A stretch of 64,000 nt of DNA from a virus. The notes below the pieces were generated by a model. It was not told where the DNA came from, made no database searches, and saw only the letters and a list, made by a program, of their open reading frames with translations. Numbering within the stretch: the first letter of the stretch is position 1; each line of letters starts with the position of its first letter. The stretch covers positions 1 to 64,000 of the IMG/VR virus record IMGVR_UViG_3300037258_000375. One strand, written 5' to 3'. Below, in pieces: positions 40,354 to 48,676 of this stretch. Both the position numbers and the translations under genes were made by a program.

Positions 40354-41224
40354 AATCTGCAACACGATTGTTGCCGATTATCAACGTCAGGGTTACATAC
40401 TGACACTTCGGCAGCTTTTTTATCAGCTTGTCAGCCGTGATGTGATCCCGAACAGACAAAGCGAGTACAAACGCGTCGGTTCGGTCGTCAATGACGGCAG
40501 GCTCGCCGGGTTAATCGACTGGAGCGCTTTAGAAGACCGCACACGCAACGTCAAGTCTGTGGGCCACTGGGACTCGCCGGAGGAGATCGTCGAGGCCATC
40601 TCCCGCCAGTACGCCATCGACAAGTGGGAAGGGCAACCCACGCGCCCCGAGGTGTGGATCGAGAAAGACGCCCTTGTTGGCGTTATTGAACGAACATGCA
40701 GAGATATTGACGTGTCTTACTTCTCTTGCCGTGGCTACACTTCGCAGTCGGAGATGTGGGGAGCCGCGCAGCGGTTCATCCAGAATGCGAAGCAGAAACA
40801 AGTGACACACGTCATTCACCTGGGAGATCACGACCCTTCCGGGATCGACATGAGCCGCGACATCGAAGACCGCATCCGCATGTTCATGTCGCACCATGGC
40901 TACGGTGCCAGCTTGTTTGAATTCTCGCGCATCGCGCTCAACCGCGACCAGATCGACCAGTACAATCCACCACCGAACCCAGCGAAGTCAACGGATAGCC
41001 GCTTCCAGGGATACAGCGACGAGCACGGTGACGAGTCCTGGGAGTTGGATGCCTTGGAGCCCGCTGTCTTGGACGGTTTGATACGGGACAAAATTGCTGA
41101 GTTTCGCGACGACGACCTGTATGCCGAGAGGCAGGATCAGGAAGACCGCGAAAAGAGCCAGCTTGCCAAGGTCAGCGACAAGTGGGAAACGGTTGTCGAG
41201 TTCATCGAAAACGAAGACGAATAA
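40298..41224 (+). CDS. TOPRIM-domain DNA-processing protein
   Basis: 308 aa. The TOPRIM core shows WIEKDALVGVI (glutamate at 122) and HLGDHDPSGIDMSRD (DHDPSG at 177-182). The N-terminus (TLRQLFYQLVSRDVIPN) is a helical, winged-helix-like region, as in topoisomerase VI A/Spo11-type relatives. TOPRIM proteins nick or cut DNA or act in repair. Alternative: a nuclease of the OLD or RecR type, but the layout fits topoisomerase VI-like better. Confidence 0.7.
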   Translation: MKIKYQDIKLGARSLELIKICNTIVADYQRQGYILTLRQLFYQLVSRDVIPNRQSEYKRVGSVVNDGRLAGLIDWSALEDRTRNVKSVGHWDSPEEIVEAISRQYAIDKWEGQPTRPEVWIEKDALVGVIERTCRDIDVSYFSCRGYTSQSEMWGAAQRFIQNAKQKQVTHVIHLGDHDPSGIDMSRDIEDRIRMFMSHHGYGASLFEFSRIALNRDQIDQYNPPPNPAKSTDSRFQGYSDEHGDESWELDALEPAVLDGLIRDKIAEFRDDDLYAERQDQEDREKSQLAKVSDKWETVVEFIENEDE

Positions 41225-41235
41225 TCGGAGGGTTT

Positions 41236-41670
41236 ATGAGCGAATCGAAAATGGGGGCCATCGTCCAGTATTGCGGGCACGATGGATGGTTCATCGCCGA
41301 TATCCATCGAGTGGAAAACGTGAATGTCATCTACGCTTCACGGCCTGTCACGATGGAGAATCTCAACCGTCCAGCGGAGGACTGCACGCACCACATCACA
41401 GACTTCCCGGTTGGTGGCTTCTGGAAGCCGCAGAAGGGTATCTTCGTGATCCCTGAAGCGCAGTGCAAGGCATTGTCTGGCAATGGCGCGCCCAAGCAGG
41501 GGAAGGAGTTTGTTGCATCGATCCTCCCCGAAGTGGTATGCAGCGACGAAGTCAATGGTTGGATGATCCTCGCCGCTCCGGGTGCTAAATGCGCCTTGCT
41601 ATCTGGAGCAAAAACTGAAGTGGCCGCATGGAACAGAGCCGCTCGAATGCTCGGCTGTACCGCTTATTAA
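41236..41670 (+). CDS. Hypothetical protein
   Basis: 144 aa from the ATG at 41236, behind GGAGG. Beta-rich with VQYCGHDGWFIADIHRVENV, then WKPQKGIFVIPEA. Unknown function. Confidence 0.6.
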   Translation: MSESKMGAIVQYCGHDGWFIADIHRVENVNVIYASRPVTMENLNRPAEDCTHHITDFPVGGFWKPQKGIFVIPEAQCKALSGNGAPKQGKEFVASILPEVVCSDEVNGWMILAAPGAKCALLSGAKTEVAAWNRAARMLGCTAY

Positions 41671-41679
41671 GGAGGGCCT

Positions 41680-42084
41680 ATGCCAGCGCTAGGATCAGAG
41701 TGGATCAAAGTACGACCGGAACTCGCCGCAGGCGGAGAGCATTTCACGTTTAAGACGGAGATCAGCGTGGACCGTGGGGGAATGTTCACGTTCACGATCC
41801 CGGAAGAATTGGAAGATACCGCCAGGGCGAACGCGAAGGGTAAGGTCGATGTATCGGTCGGCAAGATGCGCGTGAATTACTACATTATGACGCGGACGAA
41901 AGACCAAGGTATGGAATTCCTTCGCTCGGTCGCGCAAGATTACATCAACTGCGACGTCACTCGTGAGACAGTGATTCTCTACACGACACGTGCGAACGTA
42001 AGCTATTGGAAGAAACAAGACGGTGCCATCGTTCCGAACGGAGCCTACGATCCAAACTACAGCAAGATGGACATGGCACGGTAA
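41680..42084 (+). CDS. Hypothetical protein
   Basis: 134 aa, preceded by GGAGGG. Strands such as HFTFKTEISVDRGGMFTFTI suggest a beta-sandwich. Ends in NYSKMDMAR. Not recognised. Confidence 0.6.
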   Translation: MPALGSEWIKVRPELAAGGEHFTFKTEISVDRGGMFTFTIPEELEDTARANAKGKVDVSVGKMRVNYYIMTRTKDQGMEFLRSVAQDYINCDVTRETVILYTTRANVSYWKKQDGAIVPNGAYDPNYSKMDMAR

Positions 42085-42136
42085 GACTTCGAACGAATGG
42101 AGGTTTGATAGGGATATAACTTATTCGGTGGGCTTG

Positions 42137-42466
42137 ATGGCTCATGCGTATATCAAGGTCACGGCACACCGCAAGTCCGGGGATCAGATTGGATGGGAAC
42201 GCGCCGGGGAGAACTGCCACTCGGAGCCAGACAACTACCTGGACAAGCTCAACTCCTTCATCGGCGGTCTTTCCATAAGTGACATGGGAGAGTACCAGGA
42301 GATTCCGTACACCGAAGAAGCGGCCAAGTTCTTCTATGAGGCTATCCTCTCGATCTGCAAGCTCTCGGATCGAATCGAATCCTTCTTCGGTAATCCGGGG
42401 AACGTACAGAAAGCCATTGAGAGCCGCGCAAGCTTCATGCTCGGGGCTGGGAAGGAAAAATCATGA
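42137..42466 (+). CDS. Hypothetical protein
   Basis: 109 aa from the ATG at 42137 (MAHAYIKVTAHRK). GGAGG lies farther upstream next to TTTGATAGGGAT, so the start is uncertain. Mixed helix and strand with FIGGLSISDMGEYQEI. Its end overlaps the next gene. Confidence 0.55.
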   Translation: MAHAYIKVTAHRKSGDQIGWERAGENCHSEPDNYLDKLNSFIGGLSISDMGEYQEIPYTEEAAKFFYEAILSICKLSDRIESFFGNPGNVQKAIESRASFMLGAGKEKS

Positions 42467-42669
42467 CTACTCGCTTGAAGGGGTTCACGGTCGTACTCGA
42501 CCATGACATCCGCGATGACGACGCCGAGACAATCAAGCAAGCGATCCTCGCGCTTCGCCACGTACAAGACGTTCAACCGGTGCCGGTGGACGTCGCAGAC
42601 TTTATCATCCGCGCTCGCGTCCGGCGTGAACTATTGGAAAAAGTTCTCAAGGTCATTGAGGAGAACTAA
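42463..42669 (+). CDS. Conserved phage protein
   Basis: 68 aa. KGFTVVLDHDIRDDDAETIK, then LRHVQDVQPVPVDVADFI, is a small alpha/beta protein widespread in phage genomes and still without a known role. Coupled to both sides. Confidence 0.65.
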   Translation: MTTRLKGFTVVLDHDIRDDDAETIKQAILALRHVQDVQPVPVDVADFIIRARVRRELLEKVLKVIEEN

Positions 42670-42680
42670 GCCGGATTCAA

Positions 42681-42699
42681 CCGTCCGAACTCTGGACGG
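42681..42699 (+). repeat. CCGTCC-N7-GGACGG hairpin repeat, copy 3
   Basis: CCGTCCGAACTCTGGACGG has a 6-bp stem, and lies between the stop at 42669 and the next gene. Same layout as 33663 and 35491. Confidence 0.5.
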
Positions 42700-42735
42700 G
42701 TAACCACAACCATCAACCAAAGGGAGAAGAACATC

Positions 42736-43041
42736 ATGAGTGATATAAGAGCAGCAGTCAAAGAAGTCGAGGGGCAGATTGAGACGCGTATGCGTTTCCT
42801 CCAGGCTCTTGCGTTTCTCGAATCGCTGGGCAAGACCATCGGGATACATCTTGTGGCACAAGACATCTCGGGGCGAAAGGTCAAGTCTGCGAAGGTGAGC
42901 CATCACAAGAAGGCAGCCCAACCAGCCAAGCGCAAGCTGAGCACAGCGGGCCGCAAGGCAATCGCAGCAGCAGCAAAGAAGCGCTGGGCAAAGGTCCACG
43001 CCGCACAGCGGGCAGCAAAGAAGAAGAAGGCCGCGAAGTAA
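42736..43041 (+). CDS. Lysine-rich, histone-tail-like protein
   Basis: 101 aa. The N-terminal half is helical, and the C-terminal half is lysine and alanine rich (KKAAQPAKRKLSTAGRKAIA, then KKRWAKV). It probably binds DNA. No defined domain is seen; possible chromatin-like or nucleoid-associated role. Confidence 0.6.
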   Translation: MSDIRAAVKEVEGQIETRMRFLQALAFLESLGKTIGIHLVAQDISGRKVKSAKVSHHKKAAQPAKRKLSTAGRKAIAAAAKKRWAKVHAAQRAAKKKKAAK

Positions 43042-43100
43042 GCGGCCCTTCCTGGACTCCCTCCCCCTCACCCTCTCACACACAGAAAGGTATTCGAGCG

Positions 43101-44201
43101 ATGGCAAAGACGAAGGTACCCACGATCACGACCACTGTAGAAGCATTCGTAGCAGCGCTAAAGAACACGGTCACGGAAAGAGGCTCTGTCACCATACCCA
43201 TCCTTGGCTACGCGCGCGTACAAAACGCGACAGTGATCGGCACGACTCTCGATGTGTTCACTATCGTGAAGTTCGAGGGCAAGGGGCAGGGAGACTTCCT
43301 CATCCACCCACGTCGCGCTATCGATGTATTGAGCGGAGAAAAAGGTCCGCTTGTGATCGAATTTCACGACACAAACGAACCGAGGGGCGAGCGCAAGGTA
43401 AAGCTCAAGGTGGGCACGCTTGAGTTCACGCTTCCGACGCTGGCGGTCGAGAACTTCCCTCACATGCCGGAGCCGATAAAGACGACTCTCGCCATAGATG
43501 GTGCCGCGCTCAAGACGATGATCGACCGCACCCGCATCGCAGTCTCAGCAGACGAATCGCGCTACACGATCAACGGCACACTCCTATCAACTGAAAATGG
43601 AACTGTCACGATGGTAGCGACAGATGGGCACCGCATGAGTGTCGTAACCGCACCTGGAGAAGGAGAGCTTGAGAATGTCATTCTCTCGAAGAGCACAACG
43701 GAGTGGCTTCGCAACAACTGCCGGGGCAAGGTACAGATCGGCAGAGATACCAGTGGTAACATCATCTCCACGGATACGGGAATTGTGATATCGAAGACGC
43801 TGAGCGGCCAATTCCCGAACTATCAGGCTGTGATCCCAACAAAGTCTTCAGTCTCCGTACGCTTCTCTTCCTCCAAAACAGCCGCCGCCTTCTTGAAGCG
43901 CGCTTGCAAATGCGCGAGCCGAGAGAGCGGCACGATCAAGCTGTTTCTCGAAAAAGGAAAGCAAGAGGTAGTGATTTTGGCTGAATCGTTGGAGCGCGGA
44001 TCGGCGCGTGTTCCAGTCCCCGCAGCTATTGAAAACATGCAGACTACGGGAATGACGATTGGATTCTGCGGAGAGTTCATTCTCGATTTTCTTGCCGTGC
44101 TCCCCGACCAGGAATTCACCCTCTCTCTCACCAAGGCAGACATGGCCGGAATGTTCGAGGTGGAGAACTTCAAGTACATTGTCATGCCGATGCGCCTCTG
44201 A
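43101..44201 (+). CDS. dnaN: DNA polymerase III sliding clamp (beta)
   Basis: 366 aa, the full length of bacterial beta clamps. Three-part clamp fold: RYTINGTLLSTENGTVTMVA followed by TDGHRMSVV mark domain 2, and the final YIVMPMRL is the characteristic C-terminus used by clamp-binding proteins. The phage therefore carries its own processivity factor. The next gene begins after the promoter at 44230. Confidence 0.95.
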   Translation: MAKTKVPTITTTVEAFVAALKNTVTERGSVTIPILGYARVQNATVIGTTLDVFTIVKFEGKGQGDFLIHPRRAIDVLSGEKGPLVIEFHDTNEPRGERKVKLKVGTLEFTLPTLAVENFPHMPEPIKTTLAIDGAALKTMIDRTRIAVSADESRYTINGTLLSTENGTVTMVATDGHRMSVVTAPGEGELENVILSKSTTEWLRNNCRGKVQIGRDTSGNIISTDTGIVISKTLSGQFPNYQAVIPTKSSVSVRFSSSKTAAAFLKRACKCASRESGTIKLFLEKGKQEVVILAESLERGSARVPVPAAIENMQTTGMTIGFCGEFILDFLAVLPDQEFTLSLTKADMAGMFEVENFKYIVMPMRL

Positions 44202-44229
44202 CAATAACCTCACTTGTGTACGATTATTC

Positions 44230-44258
44230 TTGACACCGAATAAAAAGGAGCGCAGAGT
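44230..44258 (+). promoter_or_regulatory. Promoter of the ParB-like gene unit
   Basis: TTGACA (44230-44235), a 17-base spacer and CAGAGT (44253-44258) in GGAGCGCAGAGTAAC. The gene at 44308 starts 49 bases downstream. Confidence 0.6.
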
Positions 44259-44307
44259 AACAAAGAACCGCTCATGCGGGCAATCAATCTCCGGGAGGAA
44301 TAACGCT

Positions 44308-45120
44308 ATGGCAGTTGAATGGGCATCGGAAGATATAAAGCGGGCGGGGGCACTTTACGTTGCATTCCCGGAAGACATCACCATTGTCGAGGAACTCAAC
44401 GGACGGCATGATCCGACCGACATCGAGGCTCTTGCCGCTGACATCGAAGCCAACGATCAGCACACGCCGGTTGGCCTTCGCAAGAATGACGACGGGCAAC
44501 CAGTGCTTGTGTACGGTCACCGCCGCTGGGAAGCGGTCGCGTTGCTCAACAAGAAGTACCCGCATAGCAAGCGCAAGCTTGTCGGCACCTATCTGAGCGT
44601 GGATGAGAACGGCGCGTTCATCGCCGCGATCAGCGAGAACCGTTTCCGCAAGGACGTATCCCCCATAGACGACTGTGCGAATATCAACACGCTGCGCAAG
44701 CGGCTGAAGTTCGCAGATGAGGACATCGCTAAGGTCTATTTCCCCGAAGCCAAGAGCAAGGAAGAACTCGCAGCGGCTCTCCGCTTCGTGAAGCAACGCG
44801 GATCGCTCATTGAACTCGCGCCCGAGGCAGCTACCGCCGTCCGCGAGGGCAAGGTCAAGGTAACCGCTGCCGTCAGGCTCGCGAAGCTCTCCAAGAACTT
44901 GCAGCGCGAGAAGCTGAAAGAGCAGCCAGCCAAGATGAAGGCAAAGGACGTGCCCGCGCCGAAGCCGAAGCGTGAGAGCATTCCCGCGACCATGCTTCCC
45001 CTGGTGAAGAAGGCAATCAAGGACTTGCTGTTGAAAGACCTCGAAAACACGCAGTATCCCTACGTCGAGGTCAAGCGGGAGCCTATGCTTGCTCTCTACC
45101 GTCTCATCAACCCTAGCTAG
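44308..45120 (+). CDS. ParB/Srx-domain DNA-binding protein
   Basis: 270 aa from the ATG at 44308 with GGGAGG upstream. VLVYGHRRWEAVALL (GHRR, about 70-73) and ENRFRKDVSPI are the CTPase/nuclease-type ParB N-terminal motifs. A helix-turn-helix then follows in the middle (AALRFVKQRGSLIEL). No ParA gene is seen in the window. It could spread on DNA from a parS-like site; one candidate is at 26897. Confidence 0.8.
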   Translation: MAVEWASEDIKRAGALYVAFPEDITIVEELNGRHDPTDIEALAADIEANDQHTPVGLRKNDDGQPVLVYGHRRWEAVALLNKKYPHSKRKLVGTYLSVDENGAFIAAISENRFRKDVSPIDDCANINTLRKRLKFADEDIAKVYFPEAKSKEELAAALRFVKQRGSLIELAPEAATAVREGKVKVTAAVRLAKLSKNLQREKLKEQPAKMKAKDVPAPKPKRESIPATMLPLVKKAIKDLLLKDLENTQYPYVEVKREPMLALYRLINPS

Positions 45121-45151
45121 TCCGAGCTTCGGATAGGTCAAGGAGATATCG

Positions 45152-45706
45152 ATGAAGCTGAGCTATGCTGAACGCCATCGCTTCGACAAGGCCGCTCCAT
45201 TCAAGATCGATGGTGTTTACTGTAAGCTGATTCCTTTGACGAAGGGGCAGTACGCAATCGTGTGGGAATCCGATTACGAATGGTTAATGTTTTGGAACTG
45301 GTGCGCTAGATGGAACGGCCATCCCAAGACGTACTATGCCGTTCGTGGCGTACAAAAAGACGATAGACAGCAACTGATTTATATGCACCGCTTTATCAAA
45401 GGGCTTGCCCCCGGTGATTTACTCCAATGCGATCATAAAAGTCCTGGGAGCGGCTTGGATTGCCGACGCTCTAATTTACGCATTGCCTCTAACGCGCAGA
45501 ATCACTGGAATCAAGGTGTACGCAAGAATAACAAAAGTGGCTATAAAGGCGTATATCTTCGGAAAGATACAGGGAAATGGACGGCACAGATTACAGTGAA
45601 CGGACGATGCAAGACACTCGGTTCATTTCGCAGTAGACGCGTAGCTTTTCTCGCGTATTGTAAGGCAGCAGAACTTTACCATGGCGAATTCGCACGAGTC
45701 GCTTAA
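45152..45706 (+). CDS. HNH-AP2 homing endonuclease, second copy
   Basis: 184 aa. HNH near MHRFIKGLAPGDLLQCDHKS then NLRIASNAQNHWN. AP2 domain starts KSGYKGVYLRKDTGKW. Overall similar to the gene at 254. It stands between the ParB gene and an unrelated small gene, in the same direction as these. Confidence 0.85.
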   Translation: MKLSYAERHRFDKAAPFKIDGVYCKLIPLTKGQYAIVWESDYEWLMFWNWCARWNGHPKTYYAVRGVQKDDRQQLIYMHRFIKGLAPGDLLQCDHKSPGSGLDCRRSNLRIASNAQNHWNQGVRKNNKSGYKGVYLRKDTGKWTAQITVNGRCKTLGSFRSRRVAFLAYCKAAELYHGEFARVA

Positions 45707-45721
45707 GATAAGGAAAATTGC

Positions 45722-45949
45722 ATGAGTGTCAAAATCAAAGGGCATCGCCTTCTTCCCGCTGATCCACAACAACCGCGCAGAGCCACATGTGGATGTGGCG
45801 CATGGTGTAACTTAATCACCGGAGTCGGGTCCGCGCTTATTCTCAAGGCAAGGTCCGATTGGCACCTGGAGCATAAGCTCAACGTCCTCCACAGCCAGGG
45901 TAAGCTCGACGAAGAGGAGGATAAACCGATATGGGCGGACATGCGATAG
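45722..45949 (+). CDS. Hypothetical protein with CxC motif
   Basis: 75 aa. RRATCGCGAWCNLIT has three cysteines in a row of spacing Cx1Cx3C, and the remainder is helical with RSDWHLEHKLNVLHSQ. It overlaps the next start. Unknown. Confidence 0.55.
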   Translation: MSVKIKGHRLLPADPQQPRRATCGCGAWCNLITGVGSALILKARSDWHLEHKLNVLHSQGKLDEEEDKPIWADMR

Positions 45950-46230
45950 GTGCTGTGATCTTTGGGATATTTTTCCTTTCGGCTATCAGCGTTGCATTGA
46001 TCGGTCTTATTCGGCTTGACGATAAGAGCGGGCGGAGTGTTGACTGGCACAGACGCAATGGACGCTGGCGTGTACAGTATCCAAACGGCGGTGTCTCGCA
46101 ACCATTTACGCGCTCCGTGGCTAAGGATTACGCGAAGTTGTTCGGCGGTGTTGTCGTTCGAAAGGAGAAGGAACCAAATGAATCTGGACAAAGCGAACTG
46201 GAGGAAGGGTCTTCATCCGGAAGACATTGA
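45931..46230 (+). CDS. Membrane protein
   Basis: 99 aa. Residues 6-27 (GAVIFGIFFLSAISVALIGL) form a membrane segment, then an RRNGRWRVQYPNGG beta stretch. Overlaps genes on both sides. The tail is polar. Confidence 0.5.
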   Translation: MGGHAIGAVIFGIFFLSAISVALIGLIRLDDKSGRSVDWHRRNGRWRVQYPNGGVSQPFTRSVAKDYAKLFGGVVVRKEKEPNESGQSELEEGSSSGRH

Positions 46231-46381
46231 AGCGGACGGTCAGCGCTATGGCCCAGCATTCGTGTTTGGCACACGCATGTACCATTCGCATAAACCTATC
46301 AACTACACGGCAATTTTTGTCGTCTTCTTTTTCATCTCTTTCGTTCTCTCGTTTCTTGGATTCCGACTCGGCTGGTGGTAA
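46178..46381 (+). CDS. Small membrane protein
   Basis: 67 aa from the ATG at 46178. One transmembrane helix near the C-terminus (TAIFVVFFFISFVLSFLGF). It overlaps the previous gene by 53 bases. Role unknown. Confidence 0.45.
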   Translation: MNLDKANWRKGLHPEDIEADGQRYGPAFVFGTRMYHSHKPINYTAIFVVFFFISFVLSFLGFRLGWW

Positions 46382-46393
46382 TGAGGTGCTGCT

Positions 46394-46672
46394 GTGAGCA
46401 TTAAAGAAATCGTAATTCACACGTACAGTTGCCGGTGCGATTTACCAGAATGTCCGGGGAAGGGAAAGCCTTGGATCGCAACAAAAGGAGTACCGAAGCG
46501 ATGCCGGTACTGCAAGAGACTGGCCTGGAACGGCAAAGGTCGGGAGGTACGAAAGAACGCACTCCCCATCAAGTACGACGACATGACCGACGAAGAGCGT
46601 CGTGAATACAACCGCAAGAAGAAAACTGAGTCGAGAGCCAGGATAAAAAAAGAGGCTGGGGATGACGACTAA
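46394..46672 (+). CDS. Cysteine-rich small protein
   Basis: 92 aa from a GTG at 46394. CRCDLPECPGKG then PKRCRYCKRLAW gives two metal-binding clusters, followed by a basic, disordered tail (YNRKKKTESRARIKK). A DNA or RNA-binding role is plausible. Confidence 0.6.
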   Translation: MSIKEIVIHTYSCRCDLPECPGKGKPWIATKGVPKRCRYCKRLAWNGKGREVRKNALPIKYDDMTDEERREYNRKKKTESRARIKKEAGDDD

Positions 46673-46979
46673 CAAAAAGACGCTGCCTCTCCGAATCCTT
46701 GAGGCTCTAGCCGCGTTCGAAGATGGGCGCGCCGCGTACGTCCATCTCATGTGGAAGGTGTGGCCACCGAAGGATTACCCACGAGCTTATCGGCACTCAG
46801 GCAAGGGTGGTCCTCCGGGAGTGTCACGAGTTTTCAGTGGGGCTCTCAACCGGATGCGGCAACAGGGGTTGATTGCACGTACGCGATATTCCATTGGATA
46901 CGAGCAGCGATATGGACAGCCAGATGTAATCATTCTCTCCACCGGAAGAAAGGCGCTCAAAGATGATCTTCAAGCGTGA
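46662..46979 (+). CDS. Possible winged-helix DNA-binding protein
   Basis: 105 aa. LPLRILEALAAFEDGRAAYV and GVSRVFSGALNRMRQQGLIA have the repeated-helix rhythm of a winged-helix domain, and the tail RQPDV-like strand closes it. The fold call is tentative. Confidence 0.5.
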   Translation: MTTNKKTLPLRILEALAAFEDGRAAYVHLMWKVWPPKDYPRAYRHSGKGGPPGVSRVFSGALNRMRQQGLIARTRYSIGYEQRYGQPDVIILSTGRKALKDDLQA

Positions 46980-47154
46980 ACGCAGAACCTATCCAACTGT
47001 ACATTGGCAGGGCGGACGCCTGCCAGGAAGTATCCGTACGTTCTGCGGACCTCTCATCACCGACAAGACGGCGCATTCGCCCGACAAAGCAAAGGTGAAC
47101 TGCAAGCGGTGTCTCCAGTGCATGAGGCGGCACGGGCATCTTCCGACAGAATAA
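46963..47154 (+). CDS. Zinc-binding small protein
   Basis: 63 aa. CGPLITDKTAHSP then CKRCLQCMRRHG supplies CxxC pairs. Overlaps the previous gene by 17 bases. Unknown function. Confidence 0.55.
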   Translation: MIFKRERRTYPTVHWQGGRLPGSIRTFCGPLITDKTAHSPDKAKVNCKRCLQCMRRHGHLPTE

Positions 47155-47166
47155 GGAGGTCATGGG

Positions 47167-47823
47167 ATGGAATTCCCCGATCTTGAAAAATTGGACGACA
47201 TAGCGCTCATGAAAGAAGTCGTTGCTGAGAACGGCGATGCGCTCGCGGTATTATTTGACCGTTACCACAACAGGGTTCTTAGTGTAGGGCTCAGAATTCT
47301 CAAGAATCGCGAAGAAGCTGAAGAAGTAATGCAGCAGGTATTTTTAGAAGTTTGGCGTGTAGGAGCAAAGTTCGATCCCGCAAAGGGAAAGTTCTACACG
47401 TGGTTGATGCAATACGCTTATCATCGAAGTCTTAATCGGAGGCAGAGCCTTATCTCTCGACGTTTCTGGAGTCATTGCGGCTTCGACATATTCGCCGGGA
47501 TGCGTGCAGGGAGCGACGATAAGGTTAATCGGCGATTCCGCGATGGCACCTTTGAGCCGCCCGAGGAGTTAATGTTGCGGCCTCAAGGTGAGTGCAACCG
47601 GCTCGTGGAGGAAGTGCTGAAGGCATTGAATGAAGAACAGCGACATGCAATTCGCCTTGTCCACTACGAAGGCATGAGTTTGAAAGAGGCTGCTGAAGTA
47701 GCTAACACGCCTTTTCACAATATGCGTCACCATTATTACCGGGGTTTGCAAAAGATGAAAAAGCATCTTTCTATACTTGCTCAAAAAAACAAAAACTTGG
47801 ACACTCTCGGAGGAAAATCGTGA
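47167..47823 (+). CDS. ECF-type sigma factor
   Basis: 218 aa. Sigma-2-like part (residues 25-95): ALAVLFDRYHNRVLSVGLRI, then EEVMQQVFLEVWR and FYTWLMQYAYHRSLNRRQ. Sigma-4-like part: LNEEQRHAIRLVHYEGMSLK, then AAEVANTPFHNMRHHYYRG with the helix-turn-helix. An ECF-style sigma could direct the host RNA polymerase to phage promoters. No anti-sigma neighbour is visible. It overlaps the next gene by four bases. Confidence 0.85.
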   Translation: MEFPDLEKLDDIALMKEVVAENGDALAVLFDRYHNRVLSVGLRILKNREEAEEVMQQVFLEVWRVGAKFDPAKGKFYTWLMQYAYHRSLNRRQSLISRRFWSHCGFDIFAGMRAGSDDKVNRRFRDGTFEPPEELMLRPQGECNRLVEEVLKALNEEQRHAIRLVHYEGMSLKEAAEVANTPFHNMRHHYYRGLQKMKKHLSILAQKNKNLDTLGGKS

Positions 47824-48152
47824 GCGAATTTATGACCGTGGACCATCCGCGAGCTTTCGAGGGTATGACTCTCGATCCTCACAAAGAGTTGCGGATCAAG
47901 CACTATCCGGAAGAGACGCATCTATGCCCGCTCTGCAAGGGCTACGGCGGATGGCATCTCCAGTTCGACGCCTACGGTCCAGGCAAGCACTTTGACTCTA
48001 GTTGCTTCCAGTGCAACGGGTGGGGATACGTCTCGGCAAAGGATGCAGATCACATACATAAGTACGGTCCAGGCACTACGGTAGGGCACTGCCTGAATAA
48101 CTATACCTGTGAGATTTGCAATCAAGTACGCACTGTCGATTCGAGCGACTGA
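47820..48152 (+). CDS. Multi-cysteine protein, DnaJ-like zinc pattern
   Basis: 110 aa, coupled to the sigma gene. CPLCKGYGGWHL, then CFQCNGWGYV, then CEICNQV carry three CxxC units. The first two match CxxCxG zinc repeats. It could be a zinc-binding partner of the sigma factor, but this is only context. Confidence 0.55.
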   Translation: MSEFMTVDHPRAFEGMTLDPHKELRIKHYPEETHLCPLCKGYGGWHLQFDAYGPGKHFDSSCFQCNGWGYVSAKDADHIHKYGPGTTVGHCLNNYTCEICNQVRTVDSSD

Positions 48153-48153
48153 A

Positions 48154-48387
48154 ATGAAGCGGCGGGTCGTCATCGAAGTGTGGGAGTGTGAGTGCTCGCA
48201 GTGCGGGCATCCGCGAGACCGATACAAGCCTTGGTACAGTCTCGCGAAGCGTCCTCCGCAAGAATGCCCTGGTTGTGGATCGCGTGAATGGGACGGCAAG
48301 AAGATCAAGCACAAACCGGGGGCGAAGCCGAAGATCGAATTACCAAAACCAGTTCGAGTGAGAGCTACCGAGGGGGACGAATGCTAA
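48154..48387 (+). CDS. Zinc-ribbon protein
   Basis: 77 aa from the ATG at 48154. CECSQCGHPRDRYKP then CPGCGSREWDGKK has two Cx2C pairs about 22 residues apart, a standard zinc ribbon. The C-terminus is lysine- and proline-rich (HKPGAKPKIELPKPV). Possible RNA/DNA-associated role. Confidence 0.6.
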   Translation: MKRRVVIEVWECECSQCGHPRDRYKPWYSLAKRPPQECPGCGSREWDGKKIKHKPGAKPKIELPKPVRVRATEGDEC

Positions 48388-48662
48388 AGAGTGTTTTCTT
48401 GATGCTTCTATTGGTCGTTGGATGTGAAGTGACGGACGAATCCAAGGCCATTCACGTGATCGGAACAATAACAGCCGTGGAAAATGACGGCTCCTTCGAT
48501 CTGGAGAATAGCCAGTCCAAAATTATCCATTTCGATAGGTGCTGGGAACAGATCGGCCACTTTGATGTATGGAAAAATGAGCGCGTCGATCTCAATCTGC
48601 AAATCAAGGTAATGAATGGAGGACAGTGCGCCTTTATTGTTTCCTCTACTGATCTGCACTGA
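48381..48662 (+). CDS. Putative lipoprotein
   Basis: 93 aa from the ATG at 48381. LMLLLVVGCEV at residues 7-17 is a signal peptide with a lipobox-like VVGC, so C15 may carry lipid. The mature part is beta-rich. An envelope location is likely. Confidence 0.6.
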   Translation: MLKSVFLMLLLVVGCEVTDESKAIHVIGTITAVENDGSFDLENSQSKIIHFDRCWEQIGHFDVWKNERVDLNLQIKVMNGGQCAFIVSSTDLH

Positions 48663-48676
48663 AAGTGAGGATAGCT

